A stretch of 64,000 nt of DNA, from contig JADJLX010000005.1 of the NCBI GenBank assembly GCA_016709865.1, positions 1,874,375 through 1,938,374 on the forward strand. Reading direction: 5' to 3'. Numbering within the stretch: position 1 is the stretch's first letter; each line of letters opens with the position of its first letter. Shown here piece by piece: positions 35,089 to 45,044 of this stretch. The DNA comes from Bacteroidales bacterium (GTDB lineage Bacteria; Bacteroidota; Bacteroidia; Bacteroidales; VadinHA17). The notes beneath the pieces are model-generated. The model saw nothing but the letters and a program-made list of their open reading frames with translations. It was not told where the DNA came from and made no database searches. Made by a program: the position numbers and the translations under genes.

Positions 35089-36579
35089 TCAGAAGACCCT
35101 TTTTGTCTTTATTTTTTCACCAAAACCGGAATTACCTTTTCTGTCGTCCGTACTCTCTATCATTTCAATAGCTTCTTCACGGTGTTCGGGCGGGATAACA
35201 AAACGTTCATCATATTTAACAAGAGAAGTAAGACGGTAAATAGAATCTGCAATGTCAGGTGTTAATCCGGTGGACCGGAAGGCAGAATCAATAAAGGTTT
35301 TTTCGATATCATTCACAGTTACGCTTCGCCTGTGATACCTGACAGTCATCAGTTTCTTAAGAACTGTTTTTATAAGCTCCTGATTCCCGTCAGAAAAAAG
35401 ATTTGCCAGGTATTGTACTGGTAACCTTGTCTCATCAATTTTCCCCCATAAGCTTTCAGTAGCAGAATCGTACATACCATTTGTGACTTTCCCAATTACC
35501 GGCAACAATGGTGGCACATAAAACAGGTTTGGCAAAGTGCGGAATTCCGCGTGAAGAGGCAATGCAATTTTCCACTCCTTCACAAACCTGTAAACAGGAG
35601 ATTTTTGCGCAGCTTCTATTGTAGAATCGGCAATTCCATTCTTTTTAGCCAGCTTAATTACCCTGCTGTTATGCGGATCCAGATAAATATCTAACTGTCT
35701 GTCTATGAGCTGATCATCGGTTGATGATGCAAATTCTTCTATTTTGTCAGCATCGTATAACAATACGCCCAGATATCGGATCCGTCCAACACACGAATGC
35801 ATACAGGCGGGAGCCTGCCCTGATTCTATACGCGGATAACAAAGCAGACATTTTTCCGATTTCCCTGTTGTCCAGTTATAATATGATTTTTTGTAAGGGC
35901 ATGCAGTCACACATAATCTCCATGCACGACATTTATCCTGGTTAATAAGTACTATTCCATCTTCGCCGCGTTTGTATACTGCTCCGCTAGGGCATGCAGC
36001 CACGCATGAAGGGTTGAGACAATGATTGCACATTCGCGGAAGGTAGTGCATGGTCATCCTTTCAAGCTGAAACATCGATTCCTTTTCTTCAGCGCTGAGA
36101 TTGTTTAAATTGATATCATTTCTTCCGTAATCCGGCGTTCCGCTCAAATCATCATCCCAGTTTGGCCCTCCCTTAACATCGATTGGGTCACCGGTTACAA
36201 GAGATATGGTCCGGGCCGATGGCTGGTCATCTCCCGGAGGGGCTTCAAATAAATGGTCATAATCATAGGTCCAAGGTTCGTAATAATCATCCATTACAGG
36301 CATATCCGGATTATGATAAAGCTTAGTCAAGCCAGTAGGCTTGCCGGCAACACGAAGTTCGAGTTTATCGCCATTTTTCACCCATCCGCCTTTATATATC
36401 TTCTGGTCTTCCCATCTTGTTGGATAACCGGTTCCCGGCTTTGTTTCAACGTTGTTCCACCACATGTATTCAGCACCCTTCCTATCTGTCCAGATATTCT
36501 TACATGCAATTGAACAGGTGTGACAGCCAATACACTTATCAAGATGAAATACCATTGCTATTTGTGATCTGATATCCAT
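35089..36579 (-). CDS. narH: Respiratory nitrate reductase beta subunit
   Basis: 496 residues. Four iron-sulfur clusters are predicted: CIGCHTCSIAC (Cys16, 19, 22, 26), CNHCLNPSCVAACP, CRAWRLCVTACP (the tryptophan-containing motif for the [3Fe-4S] cluster) and CLLCYPRIESGQAPACMHSC. It relays electrons from NarI to NarG on the cytoplasmic face of the membrane. It lies 20 nt after narG. Confidence 0.96.
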   Translation of the reverse strand: MDIRSQIAMVFHLDKCIGCHTCSIACKNIWTDRKGAEYMWWNNVETKPGTGYPTRWEDQKIYKGGWVKNGDKLELRVAGKPTGLTKLYHNPDMPVMDDYYEPWTYDYDHLFEAPPGDDQPSARTISLVTGDPIDVKGGPNWDDDLSGTPDYGRNDINLNNLSAEEKESMFQLERMTMHYLPRMCNHCLNPSCVAACPSGAVYKRGEDGIVLINQDKCRAWRLCVTACPYKKSYYNWTTGKSEKCLLCYPRIESGQAPACMHSCVGRIRYLGVLLYDADKIEEFASSTDDQLIDRQLDIYLDPHNSRVIKLAKKNGIADSTIEAAQKSPVYRFVKEWKIALPLHAEFRTLPNLFYVPPLLPVIGKVTNGMYDSATESLWGKIDETRLPVQYLANLFSDGNQELIKTVLKKLMTVRYHRRSVTVNDIEKTFIDSAFRSTGLTPDIADSIYRLTSLVKYDERFVIPPEHREEAIEMIESTDDRKGNSGFGEKIKTKRVF

Positions 36580-36599
36580 AGATTTTCAGTTTTTCCAAT

Positions 36600-39500
36600 T
36601 TAGAATTCCAGTTTTTTCATTTTCTGAACAATAACAAAAGTATCCCTGTTAACACCAACAGGTCCCCAATAATTAAAATGATATGTGAACTGACCGTATC
36701 CTCCTGCAAGTAGGCTTGGTTTCAGCCTTAATCTTGTAAGACTATTATGGCCCCCCGATCTTTTACCTCCCCTGACTTCCGATTTAGGAACAGTATAAGT
36801 GCGTTCCGTTGCATGATAAATAAGACAGATCCCTTTTGGTATCCGTGCACTAACTATTGAGCGGGTACTGTAAACACCATAATCATTGAATACCTCAACC
36901 CAGTCGTTATCATTAATACCCAATTCTTCGGCGTCCTCTTCACTCATCCAGCATGGTCCTATTCCCCTCGAGAGGGTATGCATTCGTATATTGTCGGTGT
37001 AGGTTGAATGTATTCCCCACTTGCCATGAGGTGTCAGTACATTCAATACCAGTGACTTACCTGTAGATTCAGAGTTCTTCAAATCACCCAGGACACCCGG
37101 TTTTGGCGATGGTTTAAATGTTGGCAGGTTCTCTCCAAACTTAATATACATTTCGTGATCGAGGTAGAAATGCTGACGGCCTGTTAGAGTTCTCCATGGA
37201 ACTGATTTTTCAATATTATATGTAAATCCTGCATATGCCTTTCCTTCGCCCATGGTGCCTGACCAGACAGGTGAATTAATATATCTCCTGGGCTGCGATT
37301 TCAGATCGTCGAAATTCAGTTTTACGTTTTTATTACCTTCCGACAGATCAGTGAGTTTAAGGCCTGTACGTTTCTCTGCATTTTCATAAGCCCTGTTTGC
37401 AAGGACTCCGTTAGTAAGAGACGACAAATGCAGAATGGCATTAATTACCTCTTCATCATCCTTTAGCGATGGGTAGAGTTTCCCGTTTACCTCCTGCAAA
37501 TGATCCTTGTAACTGAACATCATGTCATAAAAATCGGAGCAATTAAAATTGTTACCATGTGCCCCTATCCCATTTCTGATATTAGGGCCAAGTGAAATAA
37601 ACTTATTGTAAATCTGGGTAAAGTCGCGTTCCAGTACAACAATGTTATGCATTGTCTTTCCGGGTATAGGCTCACATTCATCTAAACTCCAGTCTTTTAT
37701 AGTTTCCTGTGAAATTTCACCGATTGAATCATGTGCAATTGGCAGGTTGACGATATCTTTTACAGGGAGGGGGATATGAACTTTGGCAAATTCAGAGGTT
37801 ACCCGTGCTATATTCTTAAAGATATCCCAGTCTGATTTGGCTTCCCATGATGGTTTAACAGCAGCCGAAAGAGGGTGAATAAACGAATGCATATCGGTAC
37901 TGTTCAGATCGTTTTTCTCGTACCACGAAGCAGTTGGCAAAACAATATCTGAGTACAGAGCAGAAGTATCCATGCGAAAGTTGATATCAACGATCAGGTC
38001 AAGTTTTCCCTGCGGTGCTTCATCGTGCCATTGAACATCCTTAACAAGATCTTTTGATACTTCTGAGGCAATCGAATTGTGATGAGTCCCAAGGTAATGT
38101 TTAAGAAAAAATTCATGTCCTTTGGCACTTGACATTAATGCATTACCGCGCCATATATACCACACGCGTGGAAAATTTATCTCTGCATCCGGATTGGCAA
38201 CAGAGTGGGTAAGTTTTTTGGATTTAAGCTGTTGAACAACATAATTCACGATTGCTTTGTCATCCTCTGCCCCGTTTTCAACAGCTTCCCTGGCAATCTC
38301 GAGATTATTCTTATCGTATTGCGGATAAAATGGCATCCATCCGTTCCGGACTGCTTTCACGATCATGTCGGCAGTATGTTTTTCTGTAAGTTCATTTTCA
38401 GGAACTGTATTGTAATCGCTATGGTTACCATCGTATCGCCATTGGTCAGAATTCATGTAATGCCAGATAGGGGTCTGTTGCAATCGAGAGGGTCCCTGCC
38501 AGTCCTTGGCTGCCATTATTGCGCCCCAGGAATCAACCGGAGCAAGTTTCTCCTGTCCCACATAATGGTTCATTCCACCTCCGTTCTTTCCTATACAGCC
38601 TGTAAGGGCTAGTGCCATTTGTCCGGCGCGGTATATCAGATTGCCGTGATACCAGTGGTTTATACCGGCACCAATTATAATCATGCACTTTCCCCGGGTT
38701 GCTTCAGCGGTTCTGATCCATTCGGCAGCAAACTGAAGTAATGTTTCACTTCCGATACCTGTGAACATCTCCTGCCAGGCTGGAGTATAGGCTGAATACC
38801 TGTCTTCATAATTTTCAGGGTAATCGCCCGGAAGTCCTCTGCTGACCCCATACTGGGCCATAATTAAATCATAGGCAGTTGTCACCGGTACTTTCCCGTC
38901 AATAGTATCAATCAGCTTCACCGGAACTCCCCTGAGGCGTGTTTTATCCATTGCGTAATCGGTAAATTCAACCTGAAATACATCATCTTGCCTTCCCAGA
39001 ATAGTTAATATAGGGTTGTATTCCGTATTATCCTCACCATCAATAGGCAAGGTACTCCAGTTACCATCTTTTGAGTCCCAGCGATGACCAACACTTCCGC
39101 GCGGACAAACAAGCCTTCCACTCTCACCATCAATGTTCAGGAATTTCCAGTTCCCATTTTCAATATTTTTTAATTTCTCTGTTCTGTTTGCTCTCAGTAA
39201 TTTACCGGGAGTATATCTGGTACCTTTTTTTTCAAGTTCTACGAGAAAAGGGCTGTCGGTATATTTTGCAGTATACTCCAGAAAGTATGGAATCTGTTTC
39301 TCATAGTGTGCCTCTTTTAAAATTATGTGAGTAACTGCCATCCAGAAGGCACCATCCTGACCTGCGTGCACAGGGATCCATGTATCGGCATACTTGGCAA
39401 CCATATTAAAATCAGGTGAGAATACAACTGTTTTAGTCCCGTTATGACGAGATTCTGCAAAGAAGTGTACATCAGGGGTTCTTGTCATTGCAAGGTTAGC

Positions 39501-40211
39501 ACCCATTACGGCAACGAATTTTGCATTGTACCAATCAGCACTTTCAGCCACATCTGTCTGCTCTCCCCACATTTCAGGAAATGAAGGAGGGAGATCGCAA
39601 TACCAGTCATAGAAGCTCAGGTTCAGTCCTCCCATAAGTTGCAGAAATCGTGAACCGCTGGCATAACTGATCATTGACATAGCAGGTATTGGTGAAAAAC
39701 CTGCAAGCCTGTCGGGTCCGTATTTCTGAACAGTATAAATGTTTGCGGCAGCTATCATCTGAAGTGCATCCTCCCAAGAGACGCGTCGCAAGCCCCCTTT
39801 GCCCCTTGCCTTTTGATATATTCGACGTTTAACAGGATCTTCCTGAAGGTTTTTCCATGCGGTGACAGGATCTTGCGATTTATTCTTTTCTTGCTGAAAC
39901 AGATCCAGCAATGCGCCTCTCATAAGAGGGTATTTAACTCTTATGGGGCTATACAAATACCATGAAGCTGATATGCCCCTCTGGCAGCCACGTGGTTCAT
40001 ATGGAGGAAGGTCATTATCAAAAACCGGATAGTCAACAGCCTGGGTTTCCCAAACGACAATCCCGTCCTTAACATGAATATTCCAGCTACAACCACCGGT
40101 GCAGTTAACTCCATGAGAACTTCGGACAACCTTATCATATTGCCAGCGGCTGCGGTAAAAATCCTCCCATTTCCTGGTTTGTGGCGATATTAAATCTTTG
40201 ATCCAACTCAT
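36600..40211 (-). CDS. narG: Respiratory nitrate reductase alpha subunit (molybdoenzyme)
   Basis: 1203 residues, collinear with E. coli NarG. FS0 ligands are His33, Cys37, Cys41 and Cys76; the molybdenum ligand is Asp202 in [20 protein letters not shown]. No twin-arginine signal is present, so the active site faces the cytoplasm as in the classical enzyme. It reduces nitrate to nitrite using bis-MGD. The N-terminus [20 protein letters not shown] fits the usual start. Confidence 0.97.
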   Translation of the reverse strand: MSWIKDLISPQTRKWEDFYRSRWQYDKVVRSSHGVNCTGGCSWNIHVKDGIVVWETQAVDYPVFDNDLPPYEPRGCQRGISASWYLYSPIRVKYPLMRGALLDLFQQEKNKSQDPVTAWKNLQEDPVKRRIYQKARGKGGLRRVSWEDALQMIAAANIYTVQKYGPDRLAGFSPIPAMSMISYASGSRFLQLMGGLNLSFYDWYCDLPPSFPEMWGEQTDVAESADWYNAKFVAVMGANLAMTRTPDVHFFAESRHNGTKTVVFSPDFNMVAKYADTWIPVHAGQDGAFWMAVTHIILKEAHYEKQIPYFLEYTAKYTDSPFLVELEKKGTRYTPGKLLRANRTEKLKNIENGNWKFLNIDGESGRLVCPRGSVGHRWDSKDGNWSTLPIDGEDNTEYNPILTILGRQDDVFQVEFTDYAMDKTRLRGVPVKLIDTIDGKVPVTTAYDLIMAQYGVSRGLPGDYPENYEDRYSAYTPAWQEMFTGIGSETLLQFAAEWIRTAEATRGKCMIIIGAGINHWYHGNLIYRAGQMALALTGCIGKNGGGMNHYVGQEKLAPVDSWGAIMAAKDWQGPSRLQQTPIWHYMNSDQWRYDGNHSDYNTVPENELTEKHTADMIVKAVRNGWMPFYPQYDKNNLEIAREAVENGAEDDKAIVNYVVQQLKSKKLTHSVANPDAEINFPRVWYIWRGNALMSSAKGHEFFLKHYLGTHHNSIASEVSKDLVKDVQWHDEAPQGKLDLIVDINFRMDTSALYSDIVLPTASWYEKNDLNSTDMHSFIHPLSAAVKPSWEAKSDWDIFKNIARVTSEFAKVHIPLPVKDIVNLPIAHDSIGEISQETIKDWSLDECEPIPGKTMHNIVVLERDFTQIYNKFISLGPNIRNGIGAHGNNFNCSDFYDMMFSYKDHLQEVNGKLYPSLKDDEEVINAILHLSSLTNGVLANRAYENAEKRTGLKLTDLSEGNKNVKLNFDDLKSQPRRYINSPVWSGTMGEGKAYAGFTYNIEKSVPWRTLTGRQHFYLDHEMYIKFGENLPTFKPSPKPGVLGDLKNSESTGKSLVLNVLTPHGKWGIHSTYTDNIRMHTLSRGIGPCWMSEEDAEELGINDNDWVEVFNDYGVYSTRSIVSARIPKGICLIYHATERTYTVPKSEVRGGKRSGGHNSLTRLRLKPSLLAGGYGQFTYHFNYWGPVGVNRDTFVIVQKMKKLEF

Positions 40212-40232
40212 ATTATCTTGAATATCTTGTTA

Positions 40233-41102
40233 CTATCTCGAGAATCTTTCCTGCCTCTTTAAAATTTCATCATTTACACTTTTACGTTTTCTTCTGTACC
40301 ATATAAGAGCAATTGAAAGAATCAGAAAAAGGCCTGAGATTAAGGCAAAATGAAAGAACCAGGTTTTCTGAACAATAGGTTCAACCAGATTCTGTGCGTC
40401 AGCACTTTTCAGAAATAACTGCAGATATGCAATCTCTTCTTCAGTTAGTTCATTATGTTTATAGGCAATAGCCATCGATGGAAACGGAGGTACACCTATA
40501 ATCCCTTTAAGTCCGGCAAACCCGTTTAACCTGGTGAAGGACTTTGAAAGATCTTTGGCAAGTGTTCCTCCCCTGGAAATGTTATTATATGAAACATTAT
40601 GACAAGCAATGCAGGAAGTTCCGCCATTACTGAATCGTATACTTCCGTTAAACAAAGCAAAACCTTTATTTATATCATAAGAAGAGTTTGTTTTCAGAAT
40701 TGAATCAACTTTTTGTTGCAATGCTTTCATCGCAGGGTCGATATTATTAATACCTCCAGATAAACCTCCATCTATAAATGCAAGAATTTTATTAATCTGT
40801 TCAGCAGTAAGCTTATTGTCAGGCATTGGTACATTGTTAAATTCAGTAAAAATTGCCTTTGCCTGCTGATCTCCCGATTTGAGCATTCCTACAGGCGATT
40901 GAATAAATCTTATAAGCCATTCATTAGTTCTCAGTCTTGTAACTCCTTTCAAATCTGGTCCTATCATACGACCGCCTCCGATTGAATGGCAGGCTGCACA
41001 GGGTTTGAACAATTCTTCACCCTCCTGAGCCTGAATAAAAAAAGTCGTAATGCAAAACAACAAAAGAGTAGAGAGCACACTAATTTTAATATTAATTTTC
41101 AT
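40233..41102 (-). CDS. Di-haem cytochrome c with C-terminal membrane anchor
   Basis: A signal peptide (about 1-26) is followed by two haem c sites, CAACH (35-39) and CIACH (164-168), with MPDNKL and FPSMAIAYKHNELTEEEIAY downstream as ligand-loop candidates, then a membrane helix (about 250-272) and a basic tail. It faces the periplasm. Its place directly upstream of narG suggests electron traffic with the NrfD module, though NarI does not need a cytochrome c. Confidence 0.9.
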   Translation of the reverse strand: MKINIKISVLSTLLLFCITTFFIQAQEGEELFKPCAACHSIGGGRMIGPDLKGVTRLRTNEWLIRFIQSPVGMLKSGDQQAKAIFTEFNNVPMPDNKLTAEQINKILAFIDGGLSGGINNIDPAMKALQQKVDSILKTNSSYDINKGFALFNGSIRFSNGGTSCIACHNVSYNNISRGGTLAKDLSKSFTRLNGFAGLKGIIGVPPFPSMAIAYKHNELTEEEIAYLQLFLKSADAQNLVEPIVQKTWFFHFALISGLFLILSIALIWYRRKRKSVNDEILKRQERFSR

Positions 41103-41144
41103 TTCCTTTTATATGATGAGTAGGTTATAATAATTAAATTTTTC

Positions 41145-41618
41145 TTATACCGGAATCTCAAATTGTGTTTTCCATACAGTTGAATCGCTAATTGATGAAA
41201 CAGTCACCTCAAACATTTTTCTGTTTGACTCTGAGACTGATACTCTACGTTCAATAATTTTCCCGTCACCGTTCTCTTTATGTCTGACAATATCTCCGAC
41301 ACGTGGCATAAAGGGATATGAAATTGTCAGACGCTGATCATCATCATCAGTTAATTTCATAGCTTCATTAAACAGAATATTTTCAAATATTTCTGCAAAT
41401 TCAGAATCTGGCGTTTTCTCCTGCCCACTATTCTCTAATCCTTTAATCCATTCCATAAATATGATACTTGTGTTCTTCCTGACTTCAGTCTCAATATCTT
41501 TTTTAAATGGGCTTCTTACATGCTTATGATTTGAAAACCAATAGTCAAATCCAGGATTCAGGAATCTGGATTCAACAAGAGAGTGGTAATTGTCCGTTTC
41601 AGATTTAGCTTTAGCCAT
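41145..41618 (-). CDS. Uncharacterised soluble protein of the nar cluster, 157 aa
   Basis: There is no signal peptide and no cysteine. The N-terminal two-thirds is helical and highly charged; the C-terminal part (RVGDIVRHKENGDGKIIERR, FEVTVSSISDSTVWKTQFEI) looks like a small SH3-like barrel. No family is recognised. It is embedded between two cytochrome c genes with 18-42 nt gaps, so it is very likely co-transcribed and may be an assembly factor (inference). Confidence 0.8.
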   Translation of the reverse strand: MAKAKSETDNYHSLVESRFLNPGFDYWFSNHKHVRSPFKKDIETEVRKNTSIIFMEWIKGLENSGQEKTPDSEFAEIFENILFNEAMKLTDDDDQRLTISYPFMPRVGDIVRHKENGDGKIIERRVSVSESNRKMFEVTVSSISDSTVWKTQFEIPV

Positions 41619-41636
41619 ACTAATATTAGCAACGTT

Positions 41637-42515
41637 CTATTTGAAAAATATTTTACCTGCCTTTTTTATTTTTAACAGGTTGATAATTATATATATGATT
41701 ACACCCCATACAGCCGCTAAAATTCCATTTGCCAGCAATAACAACCAGACAGGGCTTTTGTCGCGCGAGCCCCACAATGACCTCCTGCTAAATATTTCAT
41801 CCTCTGTTTTCAAAGGCATTCCCCACTTTTGTTCAACGGTTACAGTTGCGTCGTTATATAAAAAGCTGTTTTCAACTTTGCTAAGTATAGTTACATTACC
41901 TTGAAAATCCCCGATGATATTATCCGGGAAAAGGACTGTAACTTTTCCATCGTTTCCCGAGAAATTTGTTTCCTGACCTAACTGCAAAAGACCAAAATCA
42001 CGTTCGATATAGAAGTGTACATCAATTTCCGTTAGAGGCTGTTTAAGAGAGTCAGCGCTTCTGATAAAGGCTGTAATCGTTTTTTGTACATCGTTAGCAG
42101 TTAACTCAATTTTCAGATCCTTTGCAGGAGGCAATGATGAAGGATTTACGAGTATCCTTAAATAATTTATAACGGACCATATTTCATTATCCGACAATAT
42201 CCCTTTAAAAGGAGGCATTTTATTCCTTCCTGATTTTATTTTATAGAAGATTGTTCCATCGGTCTGATTCTGAACTGTATCTGAAATTAAATCTGCGCTG
42301 GCCAGCAGCCCCTTTCCATCAGCTTTTGCACCATGACAGGCTGCACAGGAATTGATATAAACACTCTTACCGACAGAAATATTCCTTGGATTTATTTCAA
42401 CAGGATTTTCCCTTCCGGCATCTTCAGCAACTACAAGCCATTCACCAGTCTGAGAGTATGAGTCCAGAGAAAAGGCAAGCATAAGAGCGCTGATAATAAT
42501 CCTGACAATATGCAT
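41637..42515 (-). CDS. Mono-haem cytochrome c, membrane-anchored
   Basis: 292 residues. Signal peptide, then haem site CAACH (57-61) with KMPPF as the axial Met loop in a class I cytochrome c domain ending near residue 115. A beta-sandwich-like domain (LTEIDVHFYIERDFGLLQLG, VTVLFPDNIIGDFQGNVTIL) follows, and a C-terminal membrane helix (about 258-282). It precedes the 157-aa gene and follows the NrfD gene by 4 nt. Confidence 0.9.
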   Translation of the reverse strand: MHIVRIIISALMLAFSLDSYSQTGEWLVVAEDAGRENPVEINPRNISVGKSVYINSCAACHGAKADGKGLLASADLISDTVQNQTDGTIFYKIKSGRNKMPPFKGILSDNEIWSVINYLRILVNPSSLPPAKDLKIELTANDVQKTITAFIRSADSLKQPLTEIDVHFYIERDFGLLQLGQETNFSGNDGKVTVLFPDNIIGDFQGNVTILSKVENSFLYNDATVTVEQKWGMPLKTEDEIFSRRSLWGSRDKSPVWLLLLANGILAAVWGVIIYIIINLLKIKKAGKIFFK

Positions 42516-42519
42516 ATTA

Positions 42520-43878
42520 CTATTTATAATTATTTATGGTTACTGTATCAATGCCTCTTTCATGCGCTGTTTCGCTTATTGGGATAATGGGAAACACCTT
42601 TATGAATAATGATATTGCAAGAGCCACCATGGCAATACTTCCAATGGTTATACTTATCTCTGAAAATGTCGGATTATAATGGTGATATGAGAGGGGATAA
42701 TTCTGAACCGGTAAATATGGATGAAGCAGAGTAGGAGTTACGATTAAATATCGTTTAAAGAATGCCCCTGTTACAACAAAAACGGCAATTATCATAAGAG
42801 GTTTCGGCTTTCTGAAGTATCTGAAGATCATAAGAATTATCGGTATTATCATTCCTGCAAACTGGACAAACCAAAAAATCAGTGCAAATTCCCCTTTAAA
42901 AAGGTCTAAAATATGCGCTCCCTCGGCTGATTTCATTTTATAGGCAGGTACCATAAATTCGTTGATGTTAAAATACAGATATAACACTGATGTAAGTACC
43001 ATCAGTTTGCCCATCATATTAAAATGTTCGTTTGTAATATAATGTTTGCACTCATATCTCTGTCTGATAAAATACATTACGACAATAACGGAGGCTGCTC
43101 CTACCATAAAGGCGCCGGCAACAAAATATGGTCCGAATATAGTACTATCCCATCCAGGTCGAAGTGTCGAAGCAAATAACCAGGAAGTAACGGTATGAAT
43201 CGAGAATGCTATGGGTATAATTAAAATCATTAGAGCATGTATTGATCTGTTAAGCAGCTTAATCTGATCTTCAGTCCCCTGCCATCCGAGTGAGAGTGAT
43301 TTATACATGGCTTTCCGCCACCTGGGTTTATCTGACATTTTCTTACTTAGCAGTGCAATATCTGGTATAAGAGGTATGTAAAGCAACAATAAGCTTATAA
43401 TCAAATAGGTATTGACAACGAGTATATCCCAGACTATTGGAGATTGAAGCCTTCCGTAAGCAAAAATATGCCAGAGCCTGTCAGGACGTCCCATATCGAC
43501 AACAATGATTGCCAGTGCAACAAAAAGTGCAGACACTGCAATTATTTCAGCTATTCGTGTAAGTGGGGTTGCCCATTTGACATGACTTAGTTTTAAGATG
43601 GCAGAAATTAACGAACCAACAAGACTTACTGCGATCAGAAACACAAAATTTGCAATATATAGTCCCCATGAGGCGATGTCGCGCATGTCCGTTGTACCAA
43701 GTCCGAACTTTAACTGTCTGACATACATAACCAAAGCCAGAGCTATAAGTATTAACAAAAAACCGATCCATATTTTGAATGACTTGTTTGTTCTGTTCAT
43801 TGAAACAGTAAGGTCCTTAATAATTTCCTCTAATTGTTCTTCCTTAACCTGCTCTTCCTGTCTGTATAGATCTGTCAT
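42520..43878 (-). CDS. NrfD/PsrC-family quinol-interacting membrane subunit
   Basis: 452 residues with ten predicted membrane helices (for example IWIGFLLILIALALVMYVRQ, MIIPIILMIFRYFRKPKPLM). Length and layout fit the ActC/PsrC long form rather than eight-helix NrfD. It exchanges electrons between the quinone pool and the neighbouring iron-sulfur protein. With the ferredoxin upstream and cytochromes downstream it resembles a minimal alternative complex III. Confidence 0.9.
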   Translation of the reverse strand: MTDLYRQEEQVKEEQLEEIIKDLTVSMNRTNKSFKIWIGFLLILIALALVMYVRQLKFGLGTTDMRDIASWGLYIANFVFLIAVSLVGSLISAILKLSHVKWATPLTRIAEIIAVSALFVALAIIVVDMGRPDRLWHIFAYGRLQSPIVWDILVVNTYLIISLLLLYIPLIPDIALLSKKMSDKPRWRKAMYKSLSLGWQGTEDQIKLLNRSIHALMILIIPIAFSIHTVTSWLFASTLRPGWDSTIFGPYFVAGAFMVGAASVIVVMYFIRQRYECKHYITNEHFNMMGKLMVLTSVLYLYFNINEFMVPAYKMKSAEGAHILDLFKGEFALIFWFVQFAGMIIPIILMIFRYFRKPKPLMIIAVFVVTGAFFKRYLIVTPTLLHPYLPVQNYPLSYHHYNPTFSEISITIGSIAMVALAISLFIKVFPIIPISETAHERGIDTVTINNYK

Positions 43879-43889
43879 TTATGCTGAAA

Positions 43890-44816
43890 TTATCCGTTAG
43901 AAATTTCACTTTCCGGCAACATGGTCCTGTCTTTTGGTGGCAAATAATAAACAGAAGGAGCAGTTCCCAGGTCTTCCATTAAACGATATCCAGCATTTTT
44001 CGCAAGCAATTCACTCAGGATAACTGTATCTCCCGAGGTACCGTTGGTTACTGAATCCTGATATATATTCCCAAAATAATAAACACCATTAGGGCAGGCT
44101 GATACACAATAGGGTAGCTTCCCTTCACGAAGACAGTCTGCACTGAATGTACATTTTGTTACCGTACCCTTTTTTTGCGGAACATTCTTCTCGATATCAT
44201 ATGGTACATCTTTGTACTTATCTGCATCCCGCGGTTCATACCAGTTAAATGACCTGGCCGAGTACGGACATGCTGCAATACAAAATCTGCAGCCAATGCA
44301 ACGCTCATTATCAATAAGTACTATGCCGTCGCTTCGTTTGAAAGTGGCATCGACCGGACATACTTTGACACATGGCGGATTATCACAATGCTGGCAGTGC
44401 TTCGGCATATAATATGGTGCAGTATGCTCACTATCCTTCATTAGCAGAACATTTAAATGATGCTGCTCCGGACGGAGCTGATGAACTGCCTGACACTTAT
44501 CCATGCATTTCCTTGCATTTTTGCACCTCGCGAGATCAACTACAAGAACAAACTTCTTTCCGGGAAGACCATTACGACTTGTACTGTTGTGATCAGGTGA
44601 AAGGTTTTTATTAAGTGTTGAGATGTAAGCTGAATCAACTTCAACCAATTCATTGCTGCTATTGAGTAAAGTTACTTTTTTCCCAGATTCGGATCCGGGT
44701 GACTTACTATCACAACCCTGCGTAATGACAGAAGAAATGGATAGTGATCCCAAGCCAAGAGTGCCAATCTTCGCTAAAAAATTTCTTCTTGAGTTTTCCT
44801 TTTCAGTTTTTTTCAT
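43890..44816 (-). CDS. Tat-exported 4Fe-4S ferredoxin subunit (HybA/DmsB/ActB-like)
   Basis: 308 residues. Twin-arginine signal (Arg10-Arg11 in SRRNFLAK, then a hydrophobic run) ending in TQGC, a possible lipobox. Cluster motifs: CKNARKCMDKCQAVH, CQHCDNPPCVKVCP, CIGCRFCIAACP and CTFSADCLREGKLPYCVSACP, enough for four [4Fe-4S] clusters. It is the first gene of the nar cluster and pairs with the NrfD subunit on the periplasmic side. Confidence 0.92.
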   Translation of the reverse strand: MKKTEKENSRRNFLAKIGTLGLGSLSISSVITQGCDSKSPGSESGKKVTLLNSSNELVEVDSAYISTLNKNLSPDHNSTSRNGLPGKKFVLVVDLARCKNARKCMDKCQAVHQLRPEQHHLNVLLMKDSEHTAPYYMPKHCQHCDNPPCVKVCPVDATFKRSDGIVLIDNERCIGCRFCIAACPYSARSFNWYEPRDADKYKDVPYDIEKNVPQKKGTVTKCTFSADCLREGKLPYCVSACPNGVYYFGNIYQDSVTNGTSGDTVILSELLAKNAGYRLMEDLGTAPSVYYLPPKDRTMLPESEISNG

Positions 44817-44997
44817 TTTAAGACTGTTAATCCTAATCTTTACAATTTATTAAACTTTATTTAATAATTAAACTATTGACAATTAAAACATAACCTGAAG
44901 TGAATTATTTCCGGTAAAAATTGTAAAATCCGGTTGATCACCTGTAACCCAAAAATCAAAATTATAAAATATTTTTATAAAAAGACTATAAGGTCTG

Positions 44998-45027
44998 ATT
45001 GTATTTTATAATATTTACATAATTTTG
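44998..45027 (+). promoter_or_regulatory. Promoter of the Rrf2-hemerythrin gene
   Basis: TAATTTTG (45020-45027) fits the -7 box and ATTG (44998-45001) is a near -33 box 18 nt upstream; the start codon is 18 nt after the -7 box. The 228-nt divergent gap also holds TTGATCACCTGTAACC at about 44935-44950 and several AT-rich palindromes that could bind the regulator. Confidence 0.5.
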
Positions 45028-45044
45028 TAATAAGATTAAACGTA

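Noticed and set aside
36600..40211. Periplasmic (Tat-exported) NarG
   Set aside because: No twin-arginine signal precedes the FS0 motif; the N-terminus matches the cytoplasmic E. coli-type enzyme.
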